Positions 45,146 through 57,338 are shown, counted from the first letter of the stretch. The stretch is DNA of 64,000 nt from Pinus tabuliformis (GCA_031772625.1 CM062807.1:1144933007-1144997006); one strand, 5' to 3'. Notes: a model not told the origin generated them from the letters alone. Numbers and translations: made by a program.

Positions 45146-45153
45146 ATTATATA
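45146..45153 (-). promoter_or_regulatory. TATA-like box upstream of the LTR ORF, left copy
   Basis: The minus strand has TATATAAT about 137 bp before the ORF ATG, at the position matching the right-LTR box at 55941-55948. It is the best core-promoter candidate in the LTR. Confidence 0.45.
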
Positions 45154-45835
45154 AAATAACCAAATGGGGAAAAAATATGCAATAAATGTTGTGTATTAAT
45201 GGAGGGGTGGATGAAGTGGCGGGGTACAATGAGTGATGTGGGCGATTAATGAATGAAGGTGGCGGAATACGTGGAGTGAGCGACGTGGAGCGAAACGATT
45301 TGGGTGGCCCACCGCGAGGGTAAGGAATGTACGGGAGCTTTATCAGAGTTGAACCCCCACAGTAATCTCAGGCTGTAGATCGCGGTCAACCATGCCAACG
45401 TCATGGTCAACTGTGGGGGTTGAGCCTGAATTAATTTTTGTGCTCGTTTCTTCCCCGCAGCACACCTCAATGTTCTTATCAAGTTATCACTTGATCGCAC
45501 CTCTTGAACCTGCATGAACTTTAGTAAATGGGTCGGACCCATTTACATTGTCGACTTTTTTTTAAACAAAATAATACTCTGGTGTTTAGATCTTTTTGAT
45601 TTCTCATAAATTCATACATAATATTTGATTTTTATTTTTATTTTTATTTTTTCTTTTGTAATATTATTAAGAAACTTCAAATGACAATGGATGCTACAAC
45701 GTCTGGCTCCACCTGTGGATAGTATGGATTCATATATTGCTTTGCCAAATTTAACTGTGTGGAAATTGTACAATTATTTCACTCCAGTATCTACAATGAT
45801 AGGATGCTTGTGCTTCAAAACTAAAAATAATGTTT

Positions 45836-47173
45836 GAGGTACTGCCCATTAATAGGCAGCTGTAAAGATTCACCATCAAGATTCTCCAGGAAGAATGTAT
45901 TATTTGCCCTGGCGTCTACAATTCTGAATGGGCCATACCAAAGAGGATCAAACTTACCATGTTTACCCTTATCTTCTCTTCTAGTATCCCACCTCAATAC
46001 CAGGTCTCCAACTTTAAAATCAATCTCTTTCTATTTTCTGTCAAAAATACTCTTCATCTTTGATTGATACATAATCAAGTTGTCTCTTACCTTATCCCTA
46101 TTTTCACTTAACTCTACTACCTTATTCATTCTTCTTATCAGGGCATTGGGCTCTTCTTTTGCTTCCTGAATCATTGCAATCATAGGCTTCACAAGCTGAC
46201 TTGGGAACAGAGCTTGGGTTCCATACACTAACTCAAAAGGTGATTTACCTGTAGACCTTCTTGTAGTTACTCTAGCAGCCCATAGAGCAAATTTTAACTT
46301 GGAATCCTAGTCCTTCTGGTTTTCTACAATAGTTTTCTTAAGGATCTTCATCAATGTTTTGTTCATGGATTCAGCCAATCCATTTCCCTGTGGATGATAG
46401 GCTGTTGAATGGGATATAATAACATTATACTTTTGACAAAAAGCACTAAACTTACTTGAATTGAAGACTTGAGCATTATCTGTTATAATTTTGACAGGGC
46501 ATCCAAAGCTGCTAAAAATATTCTCCTCTGAGAACTTCATCACCACTTGATCATTTTCCATTTTAGTAGGTATAGCTTCTACCCACTTGGTGAAATAATC
46601 AGTCGCTGTAAGAACCCACTTGTGATGTCCACTTGAAGGTGGCTTAATCTCTCCAACAAAATCTAATCCCCATTGTCTGAATGGTTCTTCTATGAAGACT
46701 GGGATCAAAGGCAAGGGAGCTAGCCTCTTTTTCTCAGCAAAAATATGACACTTCTGACAGCTTCTAACAAACTTATATGTATCACCAAATAGAGTGGGCC
46801 AATAAAACCCTGCCTGGAGGATTTTATGAGCAGTAGCTTTCCAACTATAATGTCCTCCACATAAATTCTCATGATAATCTTTGATGGTTTTTGTGAATTC
46901 ATCCTTTGTTAAACATAACAACAAAATTCCTACCGGATCCTTCCAATACAATTCGCCCTCAACAATCACATATGATTGTGCTTTTATCTTTAATGCTCTG
47001 TACTTTGTTCTATCCAAGGATTGAGGACAAGAGAGAAAACACAAATAATGGACTATATGCTTGTACCATTTTGAACATAAAAATTTATACCTGATCTTCA
47101 TACGTGGATCTGGCTTTTCTTCACTTTCTTCAATTGTTCCTTCATTCACAGTTGTCAGCAAGTTGATTCCCAA
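45836..47173 (-). pseudogene. Integrase of G
   Basis: The minus strand gives the HHCC zinc-binding domain (HYSWKATAHKILQAGFYW then CQKCHIF) and the catalytic core with all three acidic positions visible: TATDYFTKWVEA, IITDNAQVF, and HPQGNGLAESMNKTL. After a stop at 46307 it continues with FELVYGTQALFPSQL and a C-terminal GPY/F-like module (WYGPFRIVDA). It would insert G cDNA. Lesions are few (stops near 46307 and 46031), so this is a relatively recent copy. The domain follows RNase H directly, in the normal Ty3 order. Confidence 0.85.
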
Positions 47174-47176
47174 TGC

Positions 47177-47580
47177 CTAAAAGTTCGACTCTATCAACAT
47201 CTTTTCCAATCCTTGCCCTTTCACCAACTTTGTGGGTTTTATGTCCAAGTCATACTCTTGGATCTTGGTTATCCATTTTCCTCTTTTGCCTTCGACGTCA
47301 CTCTGTACTAATACACCTTTTACTGCAACATTTGGCACATAAGCAATGATCTGTGACTGCAGCACATAATTTCTGAAGGCCTTTAGGGATTTTACCAAAG
47401 CATATACCTATTTTTCAAGAATATATCCCTGAGAATCTTGCTAAACAAAGCAACTGGCTGCTCCTTCTCTTCATCATTTTTCTGCAACAAGACTGCAGCT
47501 ATTGAATTAGGTGATGCGAATGAAAAAACTTGGAAGGGCCTTTGATAATCAGGGTTGATTAGGACTAGAGCTGCTTTAAT
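47177..47580 (-). pseudogene. RNase H domain of G after RT
   Basis: The segment begins FQVFSFASPNSIAAVLLQK, where the first catalytic Asp is replaced (FSFAS for the usual DAS). It continues with QPVALFSKILRD and, after a stop, KAFRNYVLQSQIIAYV and QEYDLDIKPTKLVKGQGL. This is the typical Ty3 RNase H plus tether. It would degrade RNA in the RNA:DNA hybrid. The frame has a stop near 47407. Confidence 0.7.
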
Positions 47581-48754
47581 GCTTCTTTAATCCTGAAGAA
47601 TGACTCTCTAGCTCCCTTGGTCCAATGTACTCCATTCTCCTTCTTCAGCATATTTGTAATTTCCTTTACAATTTCTGCATAGTTGGACACGAACCTCCTT
47701 AAAAAGTTTATTTTTCCCAGAAATTTTCGAATGTCTTTCTTACTCCTGGGCAAGGATATTTTCTGCACAGCTTGCACTCTTGTTGGATCTATCTTCACTC
47801 CATCCCTAGAAACAATGTGCCCCAACAGTTTTCCCTCTTCAAGAGCAAAAATAGACTTCTTAGTATTTAAGGAAAGCCCAAAGTTTCTACATTTCTCAAA
47901 AGTCTTTTTAAGATGGTTTAGATGCTCCTCATCAAACTTAGAGAAATTAGTAATATCATCCAAATATATCACTACAAACTTGTCACCCACAAAAGCACTA
48001 TCCATAACCCTCTAAAATGTAGCACCTGCATTCATCATCCCAAAAGGCATTCGAGTGTACATAAAATTTCCCCAAGGAGTTGTGAATGCAGTTTTTTTTT
48101 TATCTTCTTTATCCACAGCCACTTGATTATACCCAAAGAACCCATCCAACATTGACATCCTGAATGATCGGTTACCTTCTGCAATACATGATCCATTTTA
48201 GGTAACAGGTAGTTATCTTTTAAGGAAGCCCTATTGAGATTTCTAAAGTCCACACATAACCTTATCTCTCCATTTTTCTTCCTTACATGCACTAAATTGG
48301 CCACCCAATTAGAGTACCTGAGTGGAACTATTATTTTAGCATCAAGCAACTTTCTTACCTCTTTCTCAATTGCTAGTAAAAGCAGTGGATTTATCTGTCT
48401 AAGTTTCTGCTTAAATGGTTTTATCCCCTCTTTCAAGGGAATCTTGTGTTGAATAATACTTGTAGCATATGTTTTGAGATCCTCATAGGACAAAGCAAAA
48501 ACATCAATGTATTCCTTAAAAAGCTTAAGATATCTTTCCTTATAATTAAGTGGAACTTCGTCAAACAATTTGATTAACCTGGGCTCTTCCTGAGTTCCAA
48601 TATTACAATCTTGAATATGCTCATCTTGTGGAATTTTTTCTGAACTGATAGCTACATCATTAGAGTTAAAAAGTCTTTCAAGAGGAACAAGTCCCCTTGG
48701 CAGAATATTATTTTTCAATTGAAAAACTTTTTGATTAACAACATAATTTTTCAA
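47565..48754 (-). pseudogene. Reverse transcriptase of G
   Basis: The minus strand carries fingers and palm motifs in order: LRQINPLLLLAIEKEVRKLL, IVPLRYSNWVANLVHVRKKN, IRLCVDFRNLNRASLKDNY, a frameshift near 48160, then VVIYLDDITNFSKF with the catalytic YLDD intact, LSLNTKKSIFALEEGKLLGH, and KKDIRKFLGKINFLRRFV. It copies the RNA genome into cDNA. The sequence is most like plant Tat-group Ty3 RT. A frameshift and one stop near 48013 break the frame. The N-terminal extension (48754-48500) is acidic. Confidence 0.88.
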
Positions 48755-48763
48755 ACCACTTAC

Positions 48764-49329
48764 TTATGCATCGTCTGTTGCTTCATCTTCATCTTGATCA
48801 ATCTTGGTATCCTGAAACTCTCCAATCATAGCCAAAAATTCTTTAATTTGTTGATCATCTTCAAATCTCTGCCAATGCTTTATATTATCAGGGACAGAAG
48901 GCCTATGTCTCATTTCAACCTCATATCTTAGCTTTGGATTAATAAGAGGCCTAAAAGTACTAGCAGCCACAGCCAATGAGTCTGCTAATCCCTTAGAAGG
49001 AACTGAATATTGAAAGCTTCAAATAAGTTCTCAACCAAATCCCACACTTCATTCATGTATGCCCTAAGCCTAGGGTGTTTTGTCTAGCAGTGGTTTTTTA
49101 TCTGTTTTATAATCAGCTCTGAATCTCCAAAAACAGAAATTGATTTGACTCTCATTTCTTTAGCTGTTTGCAGAGAAATGATCAAGGATTCATATTCTGC
49201 CACATTGTTTGTTGCTTCGAACTCCAATTTAAGAGAAAAAGGGAACATGTTACCTCCAAGTGAAATTAGAAGGAAACCAGCACCTATTCCTTCCTTAGAA
49301 TAGGCTCCATCAAAGAAGAATTTCCACAT
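48764..49329 (-). pseudogene. RNase H-like domain of G located before RT
   Basis: The minus strand from 49329 encodes MWKFFFDGAYSKEGIGAGF, then FEATNNVAEYESLI and SISVFGDSELIIKQI. The D...E...D positions of an RNase H fold are all visible. A stop at 49084 is followed by more of the same module (GLADSLAVAASTF and RPSVPDNIKHWQRFEDDQQI) to 48764. The sequence resembles the extra (archaeal-like) RNase H of plant Tat elements, which I know best from a position after the first RNase H. Here it lies between protease and RT. Confidence 0.7.
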
Positions 49330-49371
49330 CCCTTATGTTTGTAGCTCTGTATTTACACTAGCTGAAGTAAG

Positions 49372-50085
49372 CTACTTCTGGTTATCTTCAGCCAATTCTG
49401 CATTATCATGCAACATGAAGCAAGCAAAGTTATCTTTCTCCTGGCTATATACAGGTGAATTGCTTGCTCCATTTTTTGTAATTATTTTTACAAATCTGGT
49501 TTTTTTGTACAACCTCCTTTCTTCCCTGCCAAAAGTTGGTATAATATCATATGTAAAATCTAGCTTCAAAACATCACCTAATTTAGCCCCCCATGATCTA
49601 GATAGTAACATTCCAAACCTAGCAGGGATATCTGTTACCACTACATCCATTACCAAGCTCCTGGTTGGGATCTGGGCTAGTGACACCACCATATATTTAA
49701 TGACTCCTAGACACTTAACTTTATTTGAATCAAAAGAGTACAAGTCTCTATAGGGTTTAGTAACTTGTAGGTTTAGCTATTTCATTACTAATAATGGCAT
49801 GAGGTTATGTGAAGCTCCTGAATAAAACATACAATTATGCAAGAGGTAATCATGGATCAATAAGGAAATATAGAAAGGAGGTTTTGAAGGATCTACCTCC
49901 TCCACGTGTGGACCAAAACCCACTATTGTTTTATCACCCTGCAGATTCACAGTGTCATTTACATTCACATTCTCTTTTAGGTTAACAAACTCAGCGATCT
50001 CTCTTTGATAGACTGGTGTTTTGACCAACTCTGTGAGGGGAACTTGAATTCTGATTTTTTCCAAATATTTGGTAAGACTAAACAC
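49372..50085 (-). pseudogene. Aspartic protease of G, catalytic Asp lost
   Basis: The minus strand shows PPFYISLLIHDYLLHNC and then CMFYSGASHNLMP. In the family this motif is (D)SGAS; here TAT (Tyr) replaces the Asp codon. After a stop near 49777 it continues with SLAQIPTRSLVMDVVVTDIP and FGMLLSRSWGAKLG, the C-terminal half of a Tat-type protease. It would process Gag-Pol. The active-site loss means this copy could not mature its own particles. Confidence 0.8.
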
Positions 50086-50091
50086 ATGACC

Positions 50092-50688
50092 CTATTTAGT
50101 ATTCTTTTCATTTTCATCTTCACCTCTCTTTATGACTGAAATCTCTTTTGGAACGGAAACAAGTTTTTCTAAAGGTATTTTTTCACTTTTGTCTTGAGAA
50201 GACTCACCTTGAAGTATTTGAGTCTTGCTATTTGTATTCTGCTGTTGATTTCCTTTATTTACTTGTTTTGCAGGCTGGGGTTCTTGTGGAGTCGCCTTTG
50301 GTAATGGAGCTGGGACTTGCTGCTCACCTTCTTCTTCTTGATTTCTAGATCTTTTCCTTGATCTCAAGTCATATTTCTTATGTAATTCTGCCTGCATAAA
50401 ATAAGTAAATTGTTTCCAATACTCATCAATTTCATTTTCATCATAAATTACATATGTTTCAGCATATTCATATTCTTCTCCCTTGACGCCTTGTTCATCT
50501 TCATTTACTGCATAGAATGTGGAAATCTGATCATCATGGTCCCTGGAATGATCTAGTACTTCATCAGGATGTGCTTCTATATACAGTGATGCTTGAATCT
50601 GATCTTGATCTTTTCTCTCCTTCTACAGAATTTGCAGAGGTTGTCTTCTATATTGAGGATTAAAATTCCTATTCTATTGTGCTTGCCT
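50092..50688 (-). pseudogene. Gag-protease linker of G
   Basis: This is the same strand and frame family as gag: an acidic tyrosine-rich stretch (EEYEYAETYVIYDENEIDEY) followed by the basic KKYDLRSRKRSRNQ motif and a glutamine/proline-rich region (QQVPAPLPKATPQEP). YDLRSRKR-like patches are common after Gag in Tat elements and may bind RNA. One stop lies near 50625. No CCHC knuckle is visible. Confidence 0.65.
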
Positions 50689-51675
50689 TTAAGAATTCTT
50701 ACTTTCCAGTTCTAATTTAATCAATTTATTTGACAAAGTTTTAATCACATTACTCATATCCTCTAATGTTTGACTTTGAGAGGATTCTACTTTAGACTTT
50801 ATTTTATCTTGGATAGGTTGTGTCTCGGATGTTTTACCTGCAACCACTGGGTTTGCTTCTTTCTCTAAGGCATTAGTTTGGATATGATCAAGGGTTTTGG
50901 ATCTTCTCTCCCTCAATGTAAATCCAAAATCTAACTCAAAATCCCCTGCAAAAGTTATTTTTGCACCAGCAGGAGGGGGCTTAATCTCCACTGGAAGACT
51001 ATTATACAATTTCTTAAACCTTCTGTTGAATTCTACAACACTTTCATCAGGCTTCTTCTTAATTGCATTGAACTCTGTGAGTGAATATCCATAGTCTCTT
51101 TTCTCCCCCCATCTCTGAATTAACAAGCACTCCATCTCTTCCCATGTAGGGATAGAGTTATTAGGAAGTCCTTTGAACCATTTTCTTGCTTCACCATCCA
51201 AGGATTGCACAAAAAGTCTTATAACAACATCTAAATGTTCAACATTTAGGTTCTCTGATAAATTACAAAAGACTACTATATGATTCTTTGTTGTTTGTTC
51301 ATCCTCTCCTGTGAAACGAGGAAGAATCTTCAAATATTCTTGTGGCATTTGATTCAACTGTGGTGGCAATTGAATAGGTGCATACCTATTCATCACAAAT
51401 GCAGGTGCTACCATATTTGTTCCTGAAATTACTGAACCCTGATTGACAGCAGATGTAGAACCTAACTGAGGAGTAAAAGCAGTATGAGAAGGTGGTAATG
51501 TAGTTATGGGTTCAGGTTGAATAACTATAGCAGGTATTAAAAAAGAAACTGACTCTAGAGCTTGTTCTTGACAGTTGGGTTCTTGAAATGAATTAGATGT
51601 AAAAGATGACTCTTGGTCAATAGAAGATGAATATTTGAATGAAAAATGAGTCGAATTGTTGCCGGGTGCAGACAA
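50689..51675 (-). CDS. Gag of G (328 aa, frame open)
   Basis: An open minus-strand frame from ATG 51675 to a stop at 50689. A disordered S/P/Q-rich N-terminus (about 110 residues) is followed by the capsid: QLPPQLNQMPQEYLKILPRF, then EARKWFKGLPNNSIPTWEEM and FNAIKKKPDESVVEFNRRFK, all standard for the retrotransposon gag family. It would form the particle shell. The stop at 50689 may be a mutation, because linker coding continues in frame after it. It lies about 250 bp downstream of the primer site. Confidence 0.8.
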   Translation of the reverse strand: MSAPGNNSTHFSFKYSSSIDQESSFTSNSFQEPNCQEQALESVSFLIPAIVIQPEPITTLPPSHTAFTPQLGSTSAVNQGSVISGTNMVAPAFVMNRYAPIQLPPQLNQMPQEYLKILPRFTGEDEQTTKNHIVVFCNLSENLNVEHLDVVIRLFVQSLDGEARKWFKGLPNNSIPTWEEMECLLIQRWGEKRDYGYSLTEFNAIKKKPDESVVEFNRRFKKLYNSLPVEIKPPPAGAKITFAGDFELDFGFTLRERRSKTLDHIQTNALEKEANPVVAGKTSETQPIQDKIKSKVESSQSQTLEDMSNVIKTLSNKLIKLELESKNS

Positions 51676-51903
51676 TGTAGGACTTGGTGTAAGTAGAGCT
51701 TTTGGCCTTCCAACCCTCTTGGAAACTAGCCTCTCAGGGTCTAAAAGGGCTAGGAGTTTCTGCTATGAGGTGCCTAACCTTGTATGAGGCTTTTTGGAGC
51801 CAGAATTATTAATCTTGTTTCCACTGCAGCCAAAAATTTCCTCCTCACTGAACAACCAAAGGAAAATATTGAAAACCCAGGGAAAAGTGTTCTTGTCTTC
51901 TCT

Positions 51904-51925
51904 CCCCAGCAATGGCGCTAATTAA
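51904..51925 (-). other. Primer-binding site of G
   Basis: Next to the LTR end the minus strand reads TTAATTAGCGCCATTGCTGGGG. The GCGCCATTGCTGGGGA core is the Athila/Tat type of site. Confidence 0.75.
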
Positions 51926-52599
51926 TGTTGTCCCTTCAGAAACCAATTTCCTGGCTGTGGAGAAATTGTGCCTAAGACATTAATGATTTAGTATGTTTGT
52001 CACTTATATCTCTGTTGAATCTCTATTTGAAGAATATGAAAGAATTGACCTTATATCCCCAATATTTAAATGATTGAAAAAGTCTCAAAATTCCATGTGA
52101 TGCTGAATATGAATGTGATGTGAAGAATATGTAAAGAAATTAAAGACAATATGTTATGTTTAACAGGAACTATTCTCTGTAATTTAGAGGAAACATATAG
52201 AAAGAGGTTTTAAATATGGGAGCGCCCTTTAAGGAATTTAACTTCATTTACATAAGTAAATGAAGACCTGCAACTTCATTACCATATTTAAAGAGATGAA
52301 TAAACAAAATGACACATAATGGAGAAATAACAAAATCATACCCAACATGTATGGAAACTCCTCATTCTTTCATTAATCATCAGTTTATCAAGTACAAAAT
52401 AGTATAGCCTTTCACTCTGCGAAATTCCAACCCTTTTTTCATAGTTTTTCATCTTTTTATACATTCATGGGACAGTTGGTAACTGTCAAATCGCTTATCT
52501 AACTATCTAAAAGTAAAATTCATTTTAAAATGTTACATTAGAGGGTAAAAGACACCTCTTTCCCAAAAAATAAGATAACAGAAATTAAACTATGATTGG

Positions 52600-55500
52600 T
52601 CATTTTTTATCACTGTTTGAATCTAAGACTTTGGCGGGCTGATCTACTGGTGTACCCTTTACCTATTCTGTCATCCATTCCTTGCACTTTCTCCATAGTG
52701 GCACATTTAATTTAGGTGCTTCTTCTATTTTATCAAGTGCTCTCCTACATGTTGTAATCCTACTATAAGTAGGCTTATCTGTAAACAAAGTTTGCACCAT
52801 CCACAGAAGTTTAAAATCTTTATGGAGATAGTTTACAATAGTGGCTCCCTTCAACAATGTTGTATTTTCATGTGTGTTATCAATCTTGCTCTTTGTTTCA
52901 ACCAACAAAGTTTCATATGCTTTCCATGGCAGCAAATTTCCCTGTAAATCCCAGCAAGAGGGAAGCCCATCCCTCACTCTTTTATCAAACAATATGCTAA
53001 ACTTAGAGACAGCATCCTTTATCTCTTTTAATTTCTTTTCAGCAGTATTCATGTAGATATTTCTAACAATCATTTTGTTGAAATCAATTGCACATAGTGT
53101 CATGTCTGGAAGGTCATGCTCTTTAAGCTCTGAAGCAGACTTGGAATTAATAAACTCTATCATTCTTTTGGAAAATTTTGATCTATCTAGATCCCTCTGC
53201 TTGTCCTTCATAACTTCACCTTCCATATCTTTGACCAGTGCTTTTTCATCATACATAATGACAAGGAACTCCCAGATATTCCTGAAATCTCAATGATTTC
53301 ATCCCATAAAATCTCCCTCACTTGAATTAAGGACATATTACCCTTCAGTTTTTCTTTCAGTATTTTCACCTCTTCTTCAGTCCTTAATAGATGTTCTCGG
53401 TACTTCTTTGCATTCTCCTTTTCTTTCCTTGCTTCGTCTTCACTCAAATTTAATAATTTGTAGGTCCCTTCCAAGTCCCTTTGTACTTTCTTGGTATCAT
53501 GTTCGGCCATTTTCAATTCTGTTGCCAACTGCAATACCTTTGCCGCTGGATCTTCTACATTTGTTGGCGTGACTATTGTACAAACATGAGAACTCACTTG
53601 TTGTTGCAGTTTATCCAAAGATTCTTTAATTAAAGAAACTTCTTCAGTTTTCTGCAATACGTCCTGTAATAGCTTCTCTTTTTCATTTTCTACTTCAGCT
53701 ATCCCTGCAACAATGGGATGTTCCCCTGTAGGCAGATGCAACTTTTTCTTCAAACCTCCAATCTCTGCCTTAGCAGATTTCGACAGTTCTTGTACTGCAA
53801 GTTGATCATCAGGGTTGATACCTATTTTGATAATAATGTTCTTCAATTCTTTTACCGGGGCATTTAGAGCCCTAGAATTGGCTTTTTCCAATTTCAGTTG
53901 TTGAATTACCTTGTTCAAAATTTTCTCCATTTTAACAGCAGCTGCATTAGTTTTGTGTAAGTCATTAACAATAAACTGCCCAGTTTGCATATGCAAGTTG
54001 ATCTTGTCAAGCATGGGAAGCTTGTGAGTATCAACAATCAAATTAACAGTTTTGAAACTGTTGGCAGATCCAACAGACATCTCAGTAGGATGAGAGAAAG
54101 CAATTTTAAATTGACTTCTCTCCAAGTCCATAGCAGATAACAATCTTGTTTTTTCATGAACAATTTGAGACTCAGCTTGAGCCTCCATATTTACTTGCAT
54201 ATTTTTATTTCTTTAAGCAATTTGAGCAAACATATTTTGAATTAAAGGAACCTGAGCATGACCAGGATCTTTAGAAGATGGAGAGACCGATGCACCCTCT
54301 GTTTCTCCTAATTGAATTATTAGGCCAGGTTGAGCTGCAGTCACTACATCTGAAAGTTTAGCTCTTTTGGCTGCTTCTGCTTCTTCTTCATCCAAGTCAA
54401 TAACATTTTCTCTAGCCCTCTTGGCACCCTTTTTTGAAATGCCAGGAGTTTCAATCTTTGCCCCCTGGGTGACCTGTAAACCTTCATTTTCCATCTTCTT
54501 TGTTTCTGGTCTACTCTCATGTACAAATGTTGAATACCCATTCTCCATCCTCCTCTTGGAAATAACTTGGTGAGGGTCATAGGCCCACTCAACCACCTGT
54601 AAAAGACACATGTCATTTAATAGCCTCTCAACCTCTTGAGCAGCTTGTCTAGTGTTCACAATGAAAGGACCTACTGCTCTGGGCAACTTAAACAAATAAC
54701 CTTTTTTCATGGGAACAAAATGGACTTGATCCACATTCAAACCCTGTCTGATAAATTCCAGTGCAAAGAGCCTTATTGGCACAAATTTGGGCAATCTGTA
54801 TGGTTTAACTAAGGCACCATAAAGCCTAATCTCTGCATTATCCTCAAAAACATACCAGTCACCACACCTCACATCTTTACTCAACTGAAGGAATTCCTGA
54901 GCTTTGGGAAGAAAAGTTGGAGGTAAGGTTCCATTCAAGATCGTGTAAACCACTGGAATAAATAAAGAGGTGAATTCAAACAATTCACTATCCCCTGGAT
55001 CACCTCTGACCGAGTCTGTCCAAAATACTACTGATTGTTTTCTTTTGCTTGTATCAACAACATTTAATTCCAACCTTGAGAAGTGCTCAACGTCGTGGTA
55101 TAAAAATAGATAAGTAATGACTGAAGGAAACTTAAAAGATCTAGTTAGAGGTAGAGTCATGAACTAAGTATTGATGACATTTACCCAAAAAGATGGAATA
55201 TCTAGAACTACCTCCGGCTTCATCATTAAGGAGAAGAATCCCAGCACCACTTTATCAACCTGTCTGGAATCTTCTTTCCCTAAAATCTTTGAAATTACTT
55301 GCAAGACTAGTCTTATATCAACTGCGAAAATATCTAAAGAGAAAAGATTATCATCTAGAGAGAATTGTCCTGACTTAGGAGCTAAGAATGAGGTGACATG
55401 AGACAATTCTTGGGGTGACAAACTATCATAATGGGAGACTAGAGATTCCTCAGTAAAGATGGTGTATGTTCCAGACACACAGTAATTTGGTGCTTGGTGA

Positions 55501-55802
55501 ATTAACTGAGTGGTTACTTGGAAAACATTTTTATCCAGAATGATTCATTACGAAGCACTTCTTAGGGTACATGGTTGAGGCTAGCCATTGGATGAATTCG
55601 GGAAACAAGTGAATCTTAGGGATGAAGGTTGTAAAACACCTGACCTAACCATTGCCATGGATATAGAGGACTTTTTCTAGTTCAGAATGACTTCTTGATA
55701 TAATGGTAGATGCTTAATTGTACAGAGGGTATCAGAAATATAGTGTTCGACATCCATTAATGGAGTATGAATGATTGAGGAAGAACTTACTTGCTTGGCC
55801 AT
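52600..55802 (-). pseudogene. LTR-encoded ORF of G, right copy
   Basis: This is the second copy of the long LTR protein, from ATG 55802 (MAKQVSSSSIIHTPLMDVEH). The N-terminal 110 codons are damaged by stops and shifts. A frame is then open from 55478 to 55164, broken by one stop, and from 55160 to 54213; a one-stop and shift region follows, then 54200-53208 and 53256-52663. Domains match the left copy: globular region, KKGAKRAREN, acidic run, coiled coil (KKYREHLLRTEEEVKILKEK), C-terminal domain. The premature TAG at 52663 corresponds to a Gln codon in the left copy. The function is unknown. Confidence 0.75.
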
Positions 55803-55940
55803 GGCGTCTGGTGAGTGACAGTTGCTAACTCGGAATGCAGTTGCTGAAGACAATTGTTGACTCGGAATACTGAATTAGAAAGGAAGTTGCTCCATTTTAC
55901 AAGCGAATGATTAATACAATGTTCTCTTTTACACTTTGAT

Positions 55941-55948
55941 TATATATA
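55941..55948 (-). promoter_or_regulatory. TATA-like box upstream of the LTR ORF, right copy
   Basis: TATATATA on the minus strand, about 140 bp before ATG 55802. As this is the element's 5' LTR, it is the expected genomic promoter. Confidence 0.5.
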
Positions 55949-56208
55949 ATAACCAAACGGGGGAAAAATCTGCAATAAATGTTGTGTATTAATGGAGTGG
56001 TGGATGAAGTGGTGGGGTACGGTGAGTGATGTGGGTGATTAATGAATGAAGGTGGCTAAAGACGTGGAGTGAGCGACTTGGAGCTGAACGATTTGGGTGG
56101 CCCACCGCGGCGGTAAGGAATGTACGGGAGCTTTATCAGAGTTGAACCCCCGTAGTAATCTCAGGCCGTAGACCGCGATCAACCATGCCAACGTCACGGT
56201 CAACTGCG

Positions 56209-57338
56209 TGTAGAAATTTTGAATAATTAAACACTTATTCACGGAGATTATCCCAATTATACACTATTGCGGAATACATGCATAATACATAACCTCCTCT
56301 ACGTTGATCATCAATATTGCAACATTAAAAACAATGAAACATCAATTGCATGCGCACATTAACACAATATGTAACCCGGGGAAAGCATACAGCTGAAAAC
56401 CCCACACTATCTATATATTATAATGATAGAGAACATGTAATGATACATAGTACAATACTCCTCACAAGTACTCAGTACTATCTCCACCTGTTACACACAA
56501 AACTAGCTCAGATCCGAACAAGTCACAGGTTCAAATCTCCTCCGCTGCTTTGCCTGCCTCCACTGCACAATCCTGCAAGAGAATCACGTGATCACAAGCT
56601 ACAATTGCCTTGATATTGGCCCACACTGCGTAGTCCTCATTGGCATAACTCAATCCCATGCATTGTCCAAATCTCATGCACAACTGATAGTAACAACTCA
56701 CCCTTTCACTTACCTCTAACACCTGTCTCTGTTGAACTGTCCATGCATTGAGTTAACTTATGTATTCTTTAGTTTCTTTATGAGTTAATAATTAGTGAAT
56801 TAATTAACAATCAATTCACACAACTCATCACTAGTGTATTCTTTAGTTAGACTAAATACAACTAGTTCAACTAAGTCAAACTGAACACAACTCCATCAAC
56901 TCCACATCCAACTCCACGGAACTCACATGCATGAGTTCTAATTGAATTCCTCCATGCAATAGCTCAACTAACACATAAGAAACCATGTGATTCCTTCTTT
57001 CAGTTGCATGTGCCACATCCGTAGCTCGAACTGAAGTGCTCCAAGAGAATAATATAATGTTTAGAGTCCAAATATTACTAAGGGCTAATAATATTTGATT
57101 GTTTCTATTTTTTGCTTGGCAGTCTAAAAATAGACTCTGATCACTCCGCTGTGAACCAAAAATAGAAGTCCATCTATTTTTCCCAACATGACCAATCATC
57201 CATAAACAGCATCATGCAACTCATAGACCATGATCCATATGTCTAAAAATAGACTTTGCGCCAAAAATAGCTTGCCGACCCACTTAGTGAAGGCGACTCC
57301 TTTCCACTAAGCTCCATCATCTTGTTGCATTTTCAACA
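56209..57338 (-). mobile_element. Solo copia LTR inside the G 5' LTR
   Basis: It starts TGTAGAAATTTTG and ends TTTTCAACA, with perfect CTGCG duplications at 56204-56208 and 57339-57343. The left G LTR keeps the empty site near 45412. It is related to the LTRs of copia elements B and C. Orientation is assigned from that similarity. Confidence 0.9.

Larger units (their letters stand above)
41130..45701 (-). repeat. 3' LTR of G, 4,572 bp
   Basis: It matches the right LTR along its whole length, apart from the solo LTR inserted there. It holds the LTR ORF (45009-41797). Its last base in plus orientation is G instead of A (ACAACG for ACAACA), a change at the terminal dinucleotide. Confidence 0.9.

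Noticed and set aside
56350-57199. ORFs at 56350-56613 (plus) and 56531-57199 (minus)
   Set aside because: They lie inside the solo copia LTR, which is non-coding in its family.
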